Source: an uncultured Spirochaetales bacterium (GTDB lineage Bacteria > Spirochaetota > Spirochaetia > Sphaerochaetales > Sphaerochaetaceae). From it: 8,981 bases of DNA. How positions within the stretch are numbered: position 1 is the first letter of the stretch; every line of letters begins with the position of its first letter. The translations under genes were made by a program, and so were the position numbers. Below, piece by piece: positions 1 to 6,150 of the stretch. The stretch is taken from contig CALFMX010000199.1 of the NCBI GenBank assembly GCA_937902565.1, forward strand, positions 1 through 8,981, given 5' to 3'. Below the pieces are notes generated by a model. That model was given only the letters and a program-made list of their open reading frames with translations. It was not told the origin of the DNA and searched no databases.

Positions 1-91
1 ACGCAATCATATGGCTCACGACATATTTTTTGACATCCTCGATTTCTTCCAATCTCTTTACCTTTTCATCAAAGTACGCTAAGGTTTCCAC
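1..91 (-). CDS. Possible N-terminal fragment of an unidentified protein, cut by the left edge
   Basis: Reading the minus strand from a GTG at 91-89 gives about 30 residues running off the window, rich in Glu, Lys and Asp (for example YFDEKVKRLEEIEDVKKYVV). That looks like a real amphipathic helix. Against it: the start is GTG, no ribosome binding site is visible, a stop lies just upstream, and its promoter would have to lie inside the tRNA gene. On the plus strand a frame open from the left edge ends at 82 and could equally be a gene tail. No family was recognised. Confidence 0.2.
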   Translation of the reverse strand, partial: METLAYFDEKVKRLEEIEDVKKYVVSHMIA

Positions 92-102
92 GTTTTAGAA
101 TT

Positions 103-176
103 GCGCCAATAGCTCAGTCGGATAGAGCAACTGCCTTCTAAGCAGTAGGTCGTAGGTTCGATTCCTACTTGGCGTA
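103..176 (+). tRNA. tRNA-Arg (anticodon TCT)
   Basis: This is a complete 74-base cloverleaf. The acceptor stem pairs GCGCCAA (103-109) with TTGGCGT (169-175), with a G-U at the first pair and A176 as discriminator. The D arm is GCTC/GAGC. The anticodon arm is ACTGC-CTTCTAA-GCAGT, giving anticodon TCT, which reads AGA and probably AGG arginine codons. The T arm is GTAGG-TTCGATT-CCTAC. The 3' CCA is not encoded and must be added after transcription. A hairpin terminator follows within four bases, so this is the last or only gene of its transcript. Confidence 0.96.
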
Positions 177-179
177 CAC

Positions 180-205
180 AAGCTACACTCCGGTGTAGCT
201 TTTTT
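180..205 (+). terminator. Rho-independent terminator of the tRNA-Arg gene
   Basis: A perfect 9-base-pair stem, AAGCTACAC (180-188) with GTGTAGCTT (193-201), has a TCCG tetraloop and runs directly into a T tract ending at 205. It starts right after the tRNA, as expected for tRNA transcript release. Confidence 0.9.
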
Positions 206-309
206 ACTGGATGCCCTAATGCTTTGAGATTACAGTCTCCCCTCCTCTGACAAATACACAAACGATACCCCCCAGCTCTTCAAAAAGTCCACTGAATTAG
301 TTAGACTGC
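206..309. other. Intergenic spacer without recognisable genes
   Basis: This stretch lies between the tRNA terminator and the pot promoter, and is AT-richer than the rest of the window. I see no credible coding frame, RNA gene or repeat in it. Frames crossing it on the minus strand are shadows of the tRNA or of potA. Confidence 0.6.
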
Positions 310-338
310 TTGACATAGTGTTTTAAATACTCGATATT
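310..338 (+). promoter_or_regulatory. Probable sigma-70-type promoter of the potABCD operon
   Basis: A perfect -35 box TTGACA (310-315) is followed by a 17-base spacer and a weaker -10 box GATATT (333-338), which matches four of six positions of TATAAT. Transcription would start near 345 and leave a leader of roughly 60 bases before potA. The spacing and perfect -35 box make this the best candidate in the gap. No operator or riboswitch was recognised in the leader. Confidence 0.55.
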
Positions 339-398
339 CCGAAGTGGTCGTTAAGGTTTCATACGCTGAAAGTTTTATGCCTGAAACGAAGGGAGGGA

Positions 399-422
399 AT
401 GGAAAAGATTGAAAGGTGTTGA
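399..422 (+). other. Seven-codon ATG mini-frame overlapping the potA start
   Basis: An ATG at 399 opens the frame MEKIERC and stops with TGA at 420-422, overlapping the first codons of potA in another frame. The purine-rich GGGAGGG (391-397) sits only one base before this ATG, too close for normal use, and 11 bases before the potA TTG, somewhat far. It may be chance, a translational-coupling leader, or the trace of a one-base frameshift: MEKI would join directly to the potA residues KGVEV if one base were missing. Confidence 0.25.
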
Positions 423-1539
423 AGTTACTGTTGAACGGGTCACCCGCTCCTATGGCGATTTCAAGGCACTCGATGATGTGAGTGTAACCATTGAAAAAGG
501 CGAGTTTTTCTCCCTCTTGGGACCGTCTGGTTGTGGCAAGACCACCCTGTTGCGCATTATTGCCGGGTTTGATTATCCCGATTCGGGACGTGTGGCGTTT
601 GACAATAAGGATGTGCTCTCCCTCCCACCGGAGAAGCGCCAGTCCAACACGATCTTCCAGACCTACGCCCTCTTTCCCCACCTCACCGTCTATGAGAATG
701 TAGCCTTTGCCCTCCGCCTCAAGCGCGTGGACAACAAGACCATCGACGCAAAGGTCAAGGAGTACATCCGCCTCGTCCAGCTCGAGGAGCACCTCTACAA
801 GAAGCCCTCCATGCTCAGTGGCGGACAGAAGCAGCGCGTCGCCATCGCACGTGCCCTGATCAACGAGCCGAGCGTGCTGCTCCTCGACGAGCCGCTCTCG
901 GCCCTCGATGCCAAGCTCAGGCAGAACCTGCTCATCGAGCTCGACCACATCCACGACCAGGTCGGCATCACCTTCATCTACGTCACCCACGACCAGAGCG
1001 AGGCGCTCTCGGTCAGTGACCGCATCGCGGTCATGAACAAGGGCAAGGTCCTCCAGATCGGTACCCCCTATGAGATCTATGAGGCTCCGGCTACCCGCTT
1101 TGTCGCCCAGTTCATCGGGGAGGCGAACATCTTCGAGTGCACCGTCCTCTCCTGCGAGCCCTACGAGGAGGAGTATTTGATGAAGGTCGACGTGCCGGCC
1201 CTCGGCGCCGTGATCCAGGTCACCGACTACGACCCCCAGCCCATCGGCTCGACGATGGACTTCACCGTCCGCCCCGAGAAGGTGCGCATCACCCTCGCCC
1301 CCCCACGGACCACCAAAGCCGAGGTGAATATCCTCAAGGGTATTGTGGAGGAGCCGGTGTACAGCGGCTTCCAGTCAAAGTTCTACGTCAAGCTCGACGG
1401 TGTGAACGAAACCCTGGTCAAGGTCTACAAGCAGCACACCGTCTTCCTCGATGATGGACCCGATATCGAGTGGCTCGATGAGGTGTACGTCAGCTGGCAT
1501 GCCGACGACGGCTACCTCGTCAAGGATTCGTCACAATGA
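409..1539 (+). CDS. potA: Spermidine/putrescine ABC transporter ATP-binding protein PotA
   Basis: This is the cytoplasmic ATPase that powers polyamine import by the PotABCD complex. It is 376 residues long, close to E. coli PotA (378). The full set of ABC motifs is present: Walker A GPSGCGKTT (38-46), Q-loop Gln84, signature LSGGQ (136-140), Walker B VLLLDEP (156-162), D-loop SALD (164-167) and switch His194. The C-terminal third (about 240-376) fits the TOBE-type regulatory domain of this family. The start is a TTG, the only start codon available in frame before a stop at 382; GGGAGGG lies 11 bases upstream. The stop overlaps the potB start (ATGA). The first 75 codons use G/C third positions much less than the rest. 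Function is assigned from family plus operon; other substrates of the same transporter class are possible. Confidence 0.93.
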   Translation: MKGVEVTVERVTRSYGDFKALDDVSVTIEKGEFFSLLGPSGCGKTTLLRIIAGFDYPDSGRVAFDNKDVLSLPPEKRQSNTIFQTYALFPHLTVYENVAFALRLKRVDNKTIDAKVKEYIRLVQLEEHLYKKPSMLSGGQKQRVAIARALINEPSVLLLDEPLSALDAKLRQNLLIELDHIHDQVGITFIYVTHDQSEALSVSDRIAVMNKGKVLQIGTPYEIYEAPATRFVAQFIGEANIFECTVLSCEPYEEEYLMKVDVPALGAVIQVTDYDPQPIGSTMDFTVRPEKVRITLAPPRTTKAEVNILKGIVEEPVYSGFQSKFYVKLDGVNETLVKVYKQHTVFLDDGPDIEWLDEVYVSWHADDGYLVKDSSQ

Positions 1540-2480
1540 AACGGCCGCTCAATCCACGCACCCGTGAGCAGCTTTTGGGCAGCCTCTACGGGTGGCCGAT
1601 GGGAGGGTGGTTCACCCTCTTCTTCACTGTGCCGCTTGCGATCATCATCCTCTACAGCTTCATGAAGCGCGGCCTCTACGGCGGTGTCGAGTTCACCCTG
1701 ACGCTCAACGCCTACCGGGAGATGGTCAACCCCAGCTTCGCCATGGTCCTTGTGCGGACCATCTGGATCAGCGTGACCGCCACCGTCCTCTGCCTCCTCA
1801 TCGCCCTGCCCTGTGCCTATGCGATGGCACGCTCCAAGCACCAGACGCTCCTCCTCTTCCTCATCATCATCCCCTTCTGGACCAACTCGCTGATCCGCAT
1901 CTACGCCTGGATCTTCATCCTCTCCACCGAAGGGCTGATCAACTCGATCCTCATCAAGATCGGGCTCATCGACGAGGGGCTCAAGCTCATCTACAACAAC
2001 GGGGCGGTGATCTTGGTGCTCGTCTACATGTACCTCCCCTTCGCCATCCTCCCGCTCTTCACCACCATCGACAAGTTCGACTTCTCCCTCCTCGATGCAG
2101 CACGCGATTTGGGGGCGGACAAGTTCACCTCGCTGCGCAAGGTGATGTTGCCCAACATCAAGAGCGGCGTCTCCACCGCCTTCATCTTCACCTTCATCCC
2201 GATCTTCGGCGCCTACACCGTGCCGCTACTCGTCGGAGGCAAGGACTCGACGATGATCGGCAACATCATCGTCGACCAGGTCTCGAAGACCCGCAACTGG
2301 CCGCTGGCCAGCGCCTTCTCGATGATCCTCACCCTCGTCAGCCTCATCGGCGTCTTCTGGATGCTCTACACCGGCAAGCGGGAGGAGCAGATGAAGAAGG
2401 ACGGGCCGAAGCGGACCCCGCAGGCCCTCGAGTCGACAGTCAAGGCGCACCACCGTGCCGCCTCGAAGGGGGCGAGATGA
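1536..2480 (+). CDS. potB: Spermidine/putrescine ABC transporter permease PotB
   Basis: This is one of the two inner-membrane channel subunits of the polyamine importer. It is 314 residues, about 30 longer than E. coli PotB. The extra length is a hydrophilic, basic C-terminal tail (about residues 280-314) with no family meaning that I know. Hydrophobic segments consistent with six membrane helices begin near residues 23-42, 71-95 and 104-130. The EAA loop that docks onto the ATPase is visible as DAARDLGAD (187-195) and the following residues. Translation starts at an ATG overlapping the potA stop by four bases, with AAGGA nine bases upstream inside potA. The C-terminal tail is encoded right up to the potC start, so the two genes also overlap as ATGA. 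Confidence 0.92.
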   Translation: MKRPLNPRTREQLLGSLYGWPMGGWFTLFFTVPLAIIILYSFMKRGLYGGVEFTLTLNAYREMVNPSFAMVLVRTIWISVTATVLCLLIALPCAYAMARSKHQTLLLFLIIIPFWTNSLIRIYAWIFILSTEGLINSILIKIGLIDEGLKLIYNNGAVILVLVYMYLPFAILPLFTTIDKFDFSLLDAARDLGADKFTSLRKVMLPNIKSGVSTAFIFTFIPIFGAYTVPLLVGGKDSTMIGNIIVDQVSKTRNWPLASAFSMILTLVSLIGVFWMLYTGKREEQMKKDGPKRTPQALESTVKAHHRAASKGAR

Positions 2481-3277
2481 GCACGTACATCCACAAGAAA
2501 AAAGGCCCCTCCTTCAGCTCGACCATCCTCCTCTTCACGATCATCTTCCTCTTCATCCCCCTCTTTGTGGTCACCTTCTTCTCCCTCAACAGCTCCAAGG
2601 GGATGCAGTGGGAAGGGGCGAGCCTGATCTGGTACAAGAAGCTGATCTTCGACAGCCCCTCGCTCTGGACCGCCTTCAGGAACAGCCTCATCATCGCCCT
2701 CTCCAGCTCAGCCACCGCCGTGGTCCTCGGATCGCTGGCGGCAGTCGGCATCAAGTGGTACCGTTTCAAGGGCAAGAGCTATATCACCACGGTCAGCTAC
2801 CTGCCGATGGTGCTGCCCGAGGTCATCATCGGTATCTCGATGCTGATCTTCTTCAGTGCGGTGAAGATCAGGCTGGGGATGTTCACCATCTACGTGGCCC
2901 ACACGACCTTCAACCTCCCCTTCGTCTTCATGCTCGTCACCGCACGCCTCGATGAGTTCGACTACTCCACCGTGGAGGCGGCGCGCGATCTGGGGGCAAA
3001 TGAGCGGCAGACGCTGACACGCGTCATCATCCCCTCGATTATCCCGGCGGTGCTCTCGGGCTTCTTGATGTGCATCACCATGAGCCTCGAGGACTTCGTC
3101 ATCACATTCTTCGTCTCGGGGCCCGGTTCGGGCACCCTGCCCCTCTACGTCTATTCCATGATCCGCTACGGGGTAAGCCCGGTGATCAACGCCCTCTCGT
3201 TTGTCATGATTCTCGGTACGATGTTAATTGCGTTCTCCTTCAGACGGTTCTTGAAGGTAGTGGCCGCTAGCAGCTGA
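2477..3277 (+). CDS. potC: Spermidine/putrescine ABC transporter permease PotC
   Basis: This is the second channel-forming inner-membrane subunit, expected to pair with PotB. It is 266 residues, nearly identical in length to E. coli PotC (264). The true start is the ATG at 2477 (MSTYIHKKKG), overlapping the potB stop by four bases and preceded by a G-rich ribosome binding site. The frame is open much further upstream, but that part only shadows potB. Membrane segments begin near residues 16-36 and 68-92 and continue with LPMVLPEVIIGISMLIFF (109-126). The EAA loop is EAARDLGAN (167-175). It ends with a short basic tail (FRRFLKVV), 15 bases before potD. Confidence 0.92.
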   Translation: MSTYIHKKKGPSFSSTILLFTIIFLFIPLFVVTFFSLNSSKGMQWEGASLIWYKKLIFDSPSLWTAFRNSLIIALSSSATAVVLGSLAAVGIKWYRFKGKSYITTVSYLPMVLPEVIIGISMLIFFSAVKIRLGMFTIYVAHTTFNLPFVFMLVTARLDEFDYSTVEAARDLGANERQTLTRVIIPSIIPAVLSGFLMCITMSLEDFVITFFVSGPGSGTLPLYVYSMIRYGVSPVINALSFVMILGTMLIAFSFRRFLKVVAASS

Positions 3278-3292
3278 TATTGGAGGTGCTAT

Positions 3293-4354
3293 ATGAAAAA
3301 GCATGGTTCCCTGGTATTGGGTGTTCTGTTGGTACTCGTCCTGATCCTCACCGGCTCTGGATGTTCGAAGTCTAAGCGTTCGGATGGCAAGCTCCACTTG
3401 TACAACTGGACTTACTATACGCCCGATGAGATCGTGGCAAAGTTCAAGGAAGAGACGGGCATCGAGATCGTCATCGACCACTTCGCCTCGAACGAGGAGA
3501 TGTTCGCCAAGATCATGGCCGGTGGCAACCACGGCTACGACATCATCTTCCCCTCAAGCGACTACACCTCCATCATGATTACCAAGGGTCTGCTCGAGGA
3601 GATCGACCACTCCAAGATCCCCAATCTCTCCTACATCGACCCGATGGTGGCGGAGAAGGCGGAGTACGACCCCACCTTCACCTACTCGGTGCCGTACTTC
3701 ATGGGCTCGAGCGGCATCGCCGTGAACACCGCCCGGGTGCCGGAGGACTATGAGCGATCGTGGAACATCTTCGCCGATGAGCGGATGGCCGGCAGGATGA
3801 GCCTGCTCGACGATATGAGGGAGGTCATGGGAGCTGCGCTCAAGCACCTCGGCTACAGCGGCAACACCAAGGACCCAGCCGAACTTGATGAGGCGATGGA
3901 GCTGATCATCACCACGTGGAAGCCCAACATCGTCAAGTTCGACTCCGAATCCTTCGGCAAGGCATTCAGCCGCAATGAGTTCTTCGTCGTCCACTCCTAT
4001 CCGGAGAACGTCTTCGCCGAGCTGAGTGAGGAGAGTTGGTCGACCATCGACTTCTTCATCCCCGAGGAGGGTGGGATGATGTACATCGACAACATGGTCA
4101 TCCCCAAGGGGGCGAGGAACATCGAGGCGGCCCACCAATTCATCAACTTCATCCATGAGCCGGAGAACTACGCCATCTTCCTCGATGACTTCAGCTTCCC
4201 CCCGACCACCAATACCGGGGCAAAGCCGTTCATGGAGAATGAGAGCTTCTTCTTCACCAGCGAGGACCTGGTCAACAGCGACAACATCAGCGACCTGGGG
4301 GCCGACCTCGACCTCTACAACACCCGGTGGCAGAAGATCCGCTACGAGCATTGA
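3293..4354 (+). CDS. potD: Spermidine/putrescine-binding lipoprotein PotD
   Basis: This is the solute-binding protein that captures polyamine outside the inner membrane and delivers it to PotBC. It has 353 residues (E. coli PotD 348). A lysine-led hydrophobic signal sequence ends in GSGC with Cys24 as the likely lipidated residue. The -3 position is Gly rather than Leu, which fits the relaxed lipoboxes known in spirochaetes. Family signatures include LYNWTYYTPD (36-45), the paired acids of DDMRE (Asp174, Glu177), LGYSGNT (186-192) and EEGGMMYIDN (258-267). Compared from memory with E. coli PotD, the Asp257 and Asp168/Glu171 equivalents are kept. Some pocket aromatics differ: Trp255 corresponds to Tyr264, and Trp229 probably to Tyr236. 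Ligand preference is therefore uncertain. A strong GGAGGT lies five bases before the ATG. It is the last gene of the operon. Confidence 0.92.
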   Translation: MKKHGSLVLGVLLVLVLILTGSGCSKSKRSDGKLHLYNWTYYTPDEIVAKFKEETGIEIVIDHFASNEEMFAKIMAGGNHGYDIIFPSSDYTSIMITKGLLEEIDHSKIPNLSYIDPMVAEKAEYDPTFTYSVPYFMGSSGIAVNTARVPEDYERSWNIFADERMAGRMSLLDDMREVMGAALKHLGYSGNTKDPAELDEAMELIITTWKPNIVKFDSESFGKAFSRNEFFVVHSYPENVFAELSEESWSTIDFFIPEEGGMMYIDNMVIPKGARNIEAAHQFINFIHEPENYAIFLDDFSFPPTTNTGAKPFMENESFFFTSEDLVNSDNISDLGADLDLYNTRWQKIRYEH

Positions 4355-4371
4355 GGTACAAAAGAACAACC

Positions 4372-4398
4372 GGGGCTGGAGCGATCCAGCCTCTTTTT
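4372..4398 (+). terminator. Rho-independent terminator after potD, possibly serving both strands
   Basis: GGGGCTGGA (4372-4380) pairs with TCCAGCCTC (4385-4393) with one G-U, closed by a GCGA (GNRA) tetraloop and followed by five T. It lies 17 bases after the potD stop. Read on the minus strand the same hairpin is followed by a T-rich GGTTGTTCTTTT, so it may also end the convergent deaminase-isomerase-phosphorylase operon. Confidence 0.9.
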
Positions 4399-4459
4399 AT
4401 GTACGTGATGTAGCCGGGCACCCAGGCAGCGATCGTGGCAATCCTCTTTCAAAAACCGG

Positions 4460-5146
4460 TCAGACTGAGAGAATCGTGCGACTGAGGCGGATGATCTCTC
4501 CCTTCAGGGTCTCTATCTCTTCATCGGAAATGAAGGAGATGCTCCCCTCACCTACCCCCGCAGCCCAGTTGATCGAGTAGGCAAGGGCGAGGGTTGCTAT
4601 CGTGCGCTCAGCAAGCAGCGCCGCCTCGCCGGCCAAGGTCATGCCCACCACATCAAAGCCCTGGCGGGCAAAGAAGGCAATCTCCGCCTTCGTCTCGAGG
4701 CGGGGCCCGTTGGTCGTCACATAGACCAGGTTGTCGACCAGGTCGGCCATCTCTCCCCTGGCGCGTGCGGCAAGTGAAGAGCTGAACGGCTCATCACTGT
4801 TGGTATGCACCACCTCCCCCTCATCGAAGAAGGTGTGTACCCGTCCGGTGAAGTCCACGTAGTCGGAGACGATGCCCACCTCCCCCGGCCTCAGGCGGTC
4901 GGTGATCGAACCCACCGCATAGATGGCAACCACCTCATCCACCCCCAGGTCCGCAAGCGCCTGGATGTTGGCCCGGTGGTTGATCATGTGGGGGGCCACG
5001 CTGTGGGCCGAGGTGTGGCGAGGCAGGAAGACGAGGCCCTCCCCCACAAAGAGCTCGCTCTCCCCATAGCGGTTCTCCACAACGCCCCTGGTGAGGGCGA
5101 GTCCCTCCATCCGGTCAAACCCAGTTCCCCCGATAATGGCTTTCAT
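4460..5146 (-). CDS. MTAP/PNP-family nucleoside phosphorylase, probably methylthioinosine- or methylthioadenosine-type
   Basis: This is predicted to cleave a purine nucleoside with phosphate, releasing base and (methylthio)ribose-1-phosphate. It has 228 residues, short for the family. Motifs are the phosphate-site GGTG (6-9), PRHTSAH (42-48, usually PRHG), PHMINHRANI (52-61), NGPRLET (146-152) and VGMTLAGEAALLAE (167-180). Where MTA phosphorylases carry an Asp-containing base-recognition loop (TDYD), this protein has INWAAG with Asn193. That resembles 6-oxopurine enzymes such as the Pseudomonas methylthioinosine phosphorylase (alignment from memory). The start overlaps the isomerase stop as ATGA, with AAGGAG eight bases upstream. 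It is the last gene of a three-gene minus-strand operon, and its neighbours support salvage of methylthioadenosine. An inosine/guanosine phosphorylase role is an alternative. Confidence 0.85.
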   Translation of the reverse strand: MKAIIGGTGFDRMEGLALTRGVVENRYGESELFVGEGLVFLPRHTSAHSVAPHMINHRANIQALADLGVDEVVAIYAVGSITDRLRPGEVGIVSDYVDFTGRVHTFFDEGEVVHTNSDEPFSSSLAARARGEMADLVDNLVYVTTNGPRLETKAEIAFFARQGFDVVGMTLAGEAALLAERTIATLALAYSINWAAGVGEGSISFISDEEIETLKGEIIRLSRTILSV

Positions 5147-6150
5147 GCAAAGTGCTCCTTGATCTCAGCCGGTTTCAAGATCCCCTTGGGGGTGACCAGT
5201 CCAGTCACCAGATCCGCTTCGATGATGTCGAAGGCCGGGTAGTACGCCCCCACCCCGTCAATGGTCGTCGCCTGTCCCAGGCACTCCTTCATCTCTTGTG
5301 GATCCCGCTCCTCCATCACCAGAGCGCTGCTGTCATCTTTCGATGGGTCCGGGGAGATGGCATAGGCGTAGTACGGAAGATTGTGGTAGCAGGCGGCGAT
5401 AGCATTGGAGCGCGTGCCTACCTTGTTGACCACCGTGCCATCCATGCAGAGGACATCACAGGCACTCATATACATGTCTATCATGCCCTCCCGCATCAGG
5501 TTGGCGCCCATGCCATCACCGATGATGGTGACCTCGATGCCCATCTCGTGGGCGCTGGGGGCGGTAAGGCGGCTGCCCTGCAGGTAGGGGCGCGTCTCGT
5601 TTACATAGAGGGTGACCGCCTTGCCCGCCTCCCGGGCGTAGGCGAGGGTGTAGAGGAGGGTGTGCTCGCCAAAGCAGGTGGTGAGCACGCGGCTGCCATC
5701 AGAGAGCAGGGTACTGCCGCTCCTCCCCATCTGGTGGTAGATGGCATCCCACTCATCAAGGAGTGCCGCCACATCCTCCTCGATGAGATCCATCGCATCA
5801 TCAAGGGTGCGGTAGGGGGCCAGGAGGCGGGAGAGGGTGCGCTTCATCGTCGTGTTGGTCGGGCGTGCTGTACTGAGCGTCTCTGCTGCAGAGCGGAAGG
5901 TCGAGAGCGCCGGCAGCGCCCGCCCCTCCCTGATCTGGATTCTCACCAGACGCATCGCGGCCAAGGCCACCTCCAGCGGTCCCCCACCCTGTGTCACCAT
6001 CTGTTGCAAAGCGAGGGCCACCTCCTCGATGGTCGAGCAGCGGACAAACTCCTCTTTGAATGGATAGGCCCGGCGATCGCCGATATAGAGGTTGCCGCCT
6101 TCGATGTGGGCGATGTTCTCATGGCGCAGCAGATAGGGTGTTATGATCAT
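5143..6150 (-). CDS. mtnA: MtnA-like methylthioribose-1-phosphate isomerase (eIF-2B-related family)
   Basis: This is predicted to convert methylthioribose-1-phosphate to methylthioribulose-1-phosphate, the step after the phosphorylase in methionine salvage. From the ATG at 6150 it has 335 residues, normal for MtnA. I chose this start because it overlaps the deaminase stop as ATGA and has GGGAG five bases upstream; a TTG four codons earlier is less likely. The catalytic Cys is visible in LTTCFGE (Cys159) and the catalytic Asp in SACDVLCMDG (Asp232), near the Cys160/Asp240 known from B. subtilis MtnA. The signatures NETRPYLQGSRLTA (184-197) and NKVGT are kept. The usual RGAPAIG loop is replaced by QGGGPLEV (54-61), and the GADR motif has lost its Arg. 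It is thus a divergent member, and a related sugar-1-phosphate isomerase is possible. Confidence 0.82.
   Translation of the reverse strand: MIITPYLLRHENIAHIEGGNLYIGDRRAYPFKEEFVRCSTIEEVALALQQMVTQGGGPLEVALAAMRLVRIQIREGRALPALSTFRSAAETLSTARPTNTTMKRTLSRLLAPYRTLDDAMDLIEEDVAALLDEWDAIYHQMGRSGSTLLSDGSRVLTTCFGEHTLLYTLAYAREAGKAVTLYVNETRPYLQGSRLTAPSAHEMGIEVTIIGDGMGANLMREGMIDMYMSACDVLCMDGTVVNKVGTRSNAIAACYHNLPYYAYAISPDPSKDDSSALVMEERDPQEMKECLGQATTIDGVGAYYPAFDIIEADLVTGLVTPKGILKPAEIKEHFA

Noticed and set aside
79..261. Minus-strand 60-residue frame containing GIEPTTYCLEGSCSIRLSY
   Set aside because: It is the antisense translation of the tRNA-Arg gene, a well-known source of false protein annotations.
301..990. 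Minus-strand 229-residue open frame
   Set aside because: It lies antisense to potA, whose ABC motifs are complete; the composition (long runs of Val, Leu, Glu and Asp) is that of a shadow frame in C/G-ending codon genes.
1592..2476. Long upstream extension of the potC frame
   Set aside because: It overlaps potB out of frame and reads as His/Arg/Pro/Leu-rich nonsense; the ATG at 2477 with a potB stop overlap and normal PotC length is clearly the start.
3554..4369. Minus-strand 271-residue frame antisense to potD
   Set aside because: Valine/aspartate/glycine-rich shadow without any family motif or ribosome site; potD on the other strand is certain.
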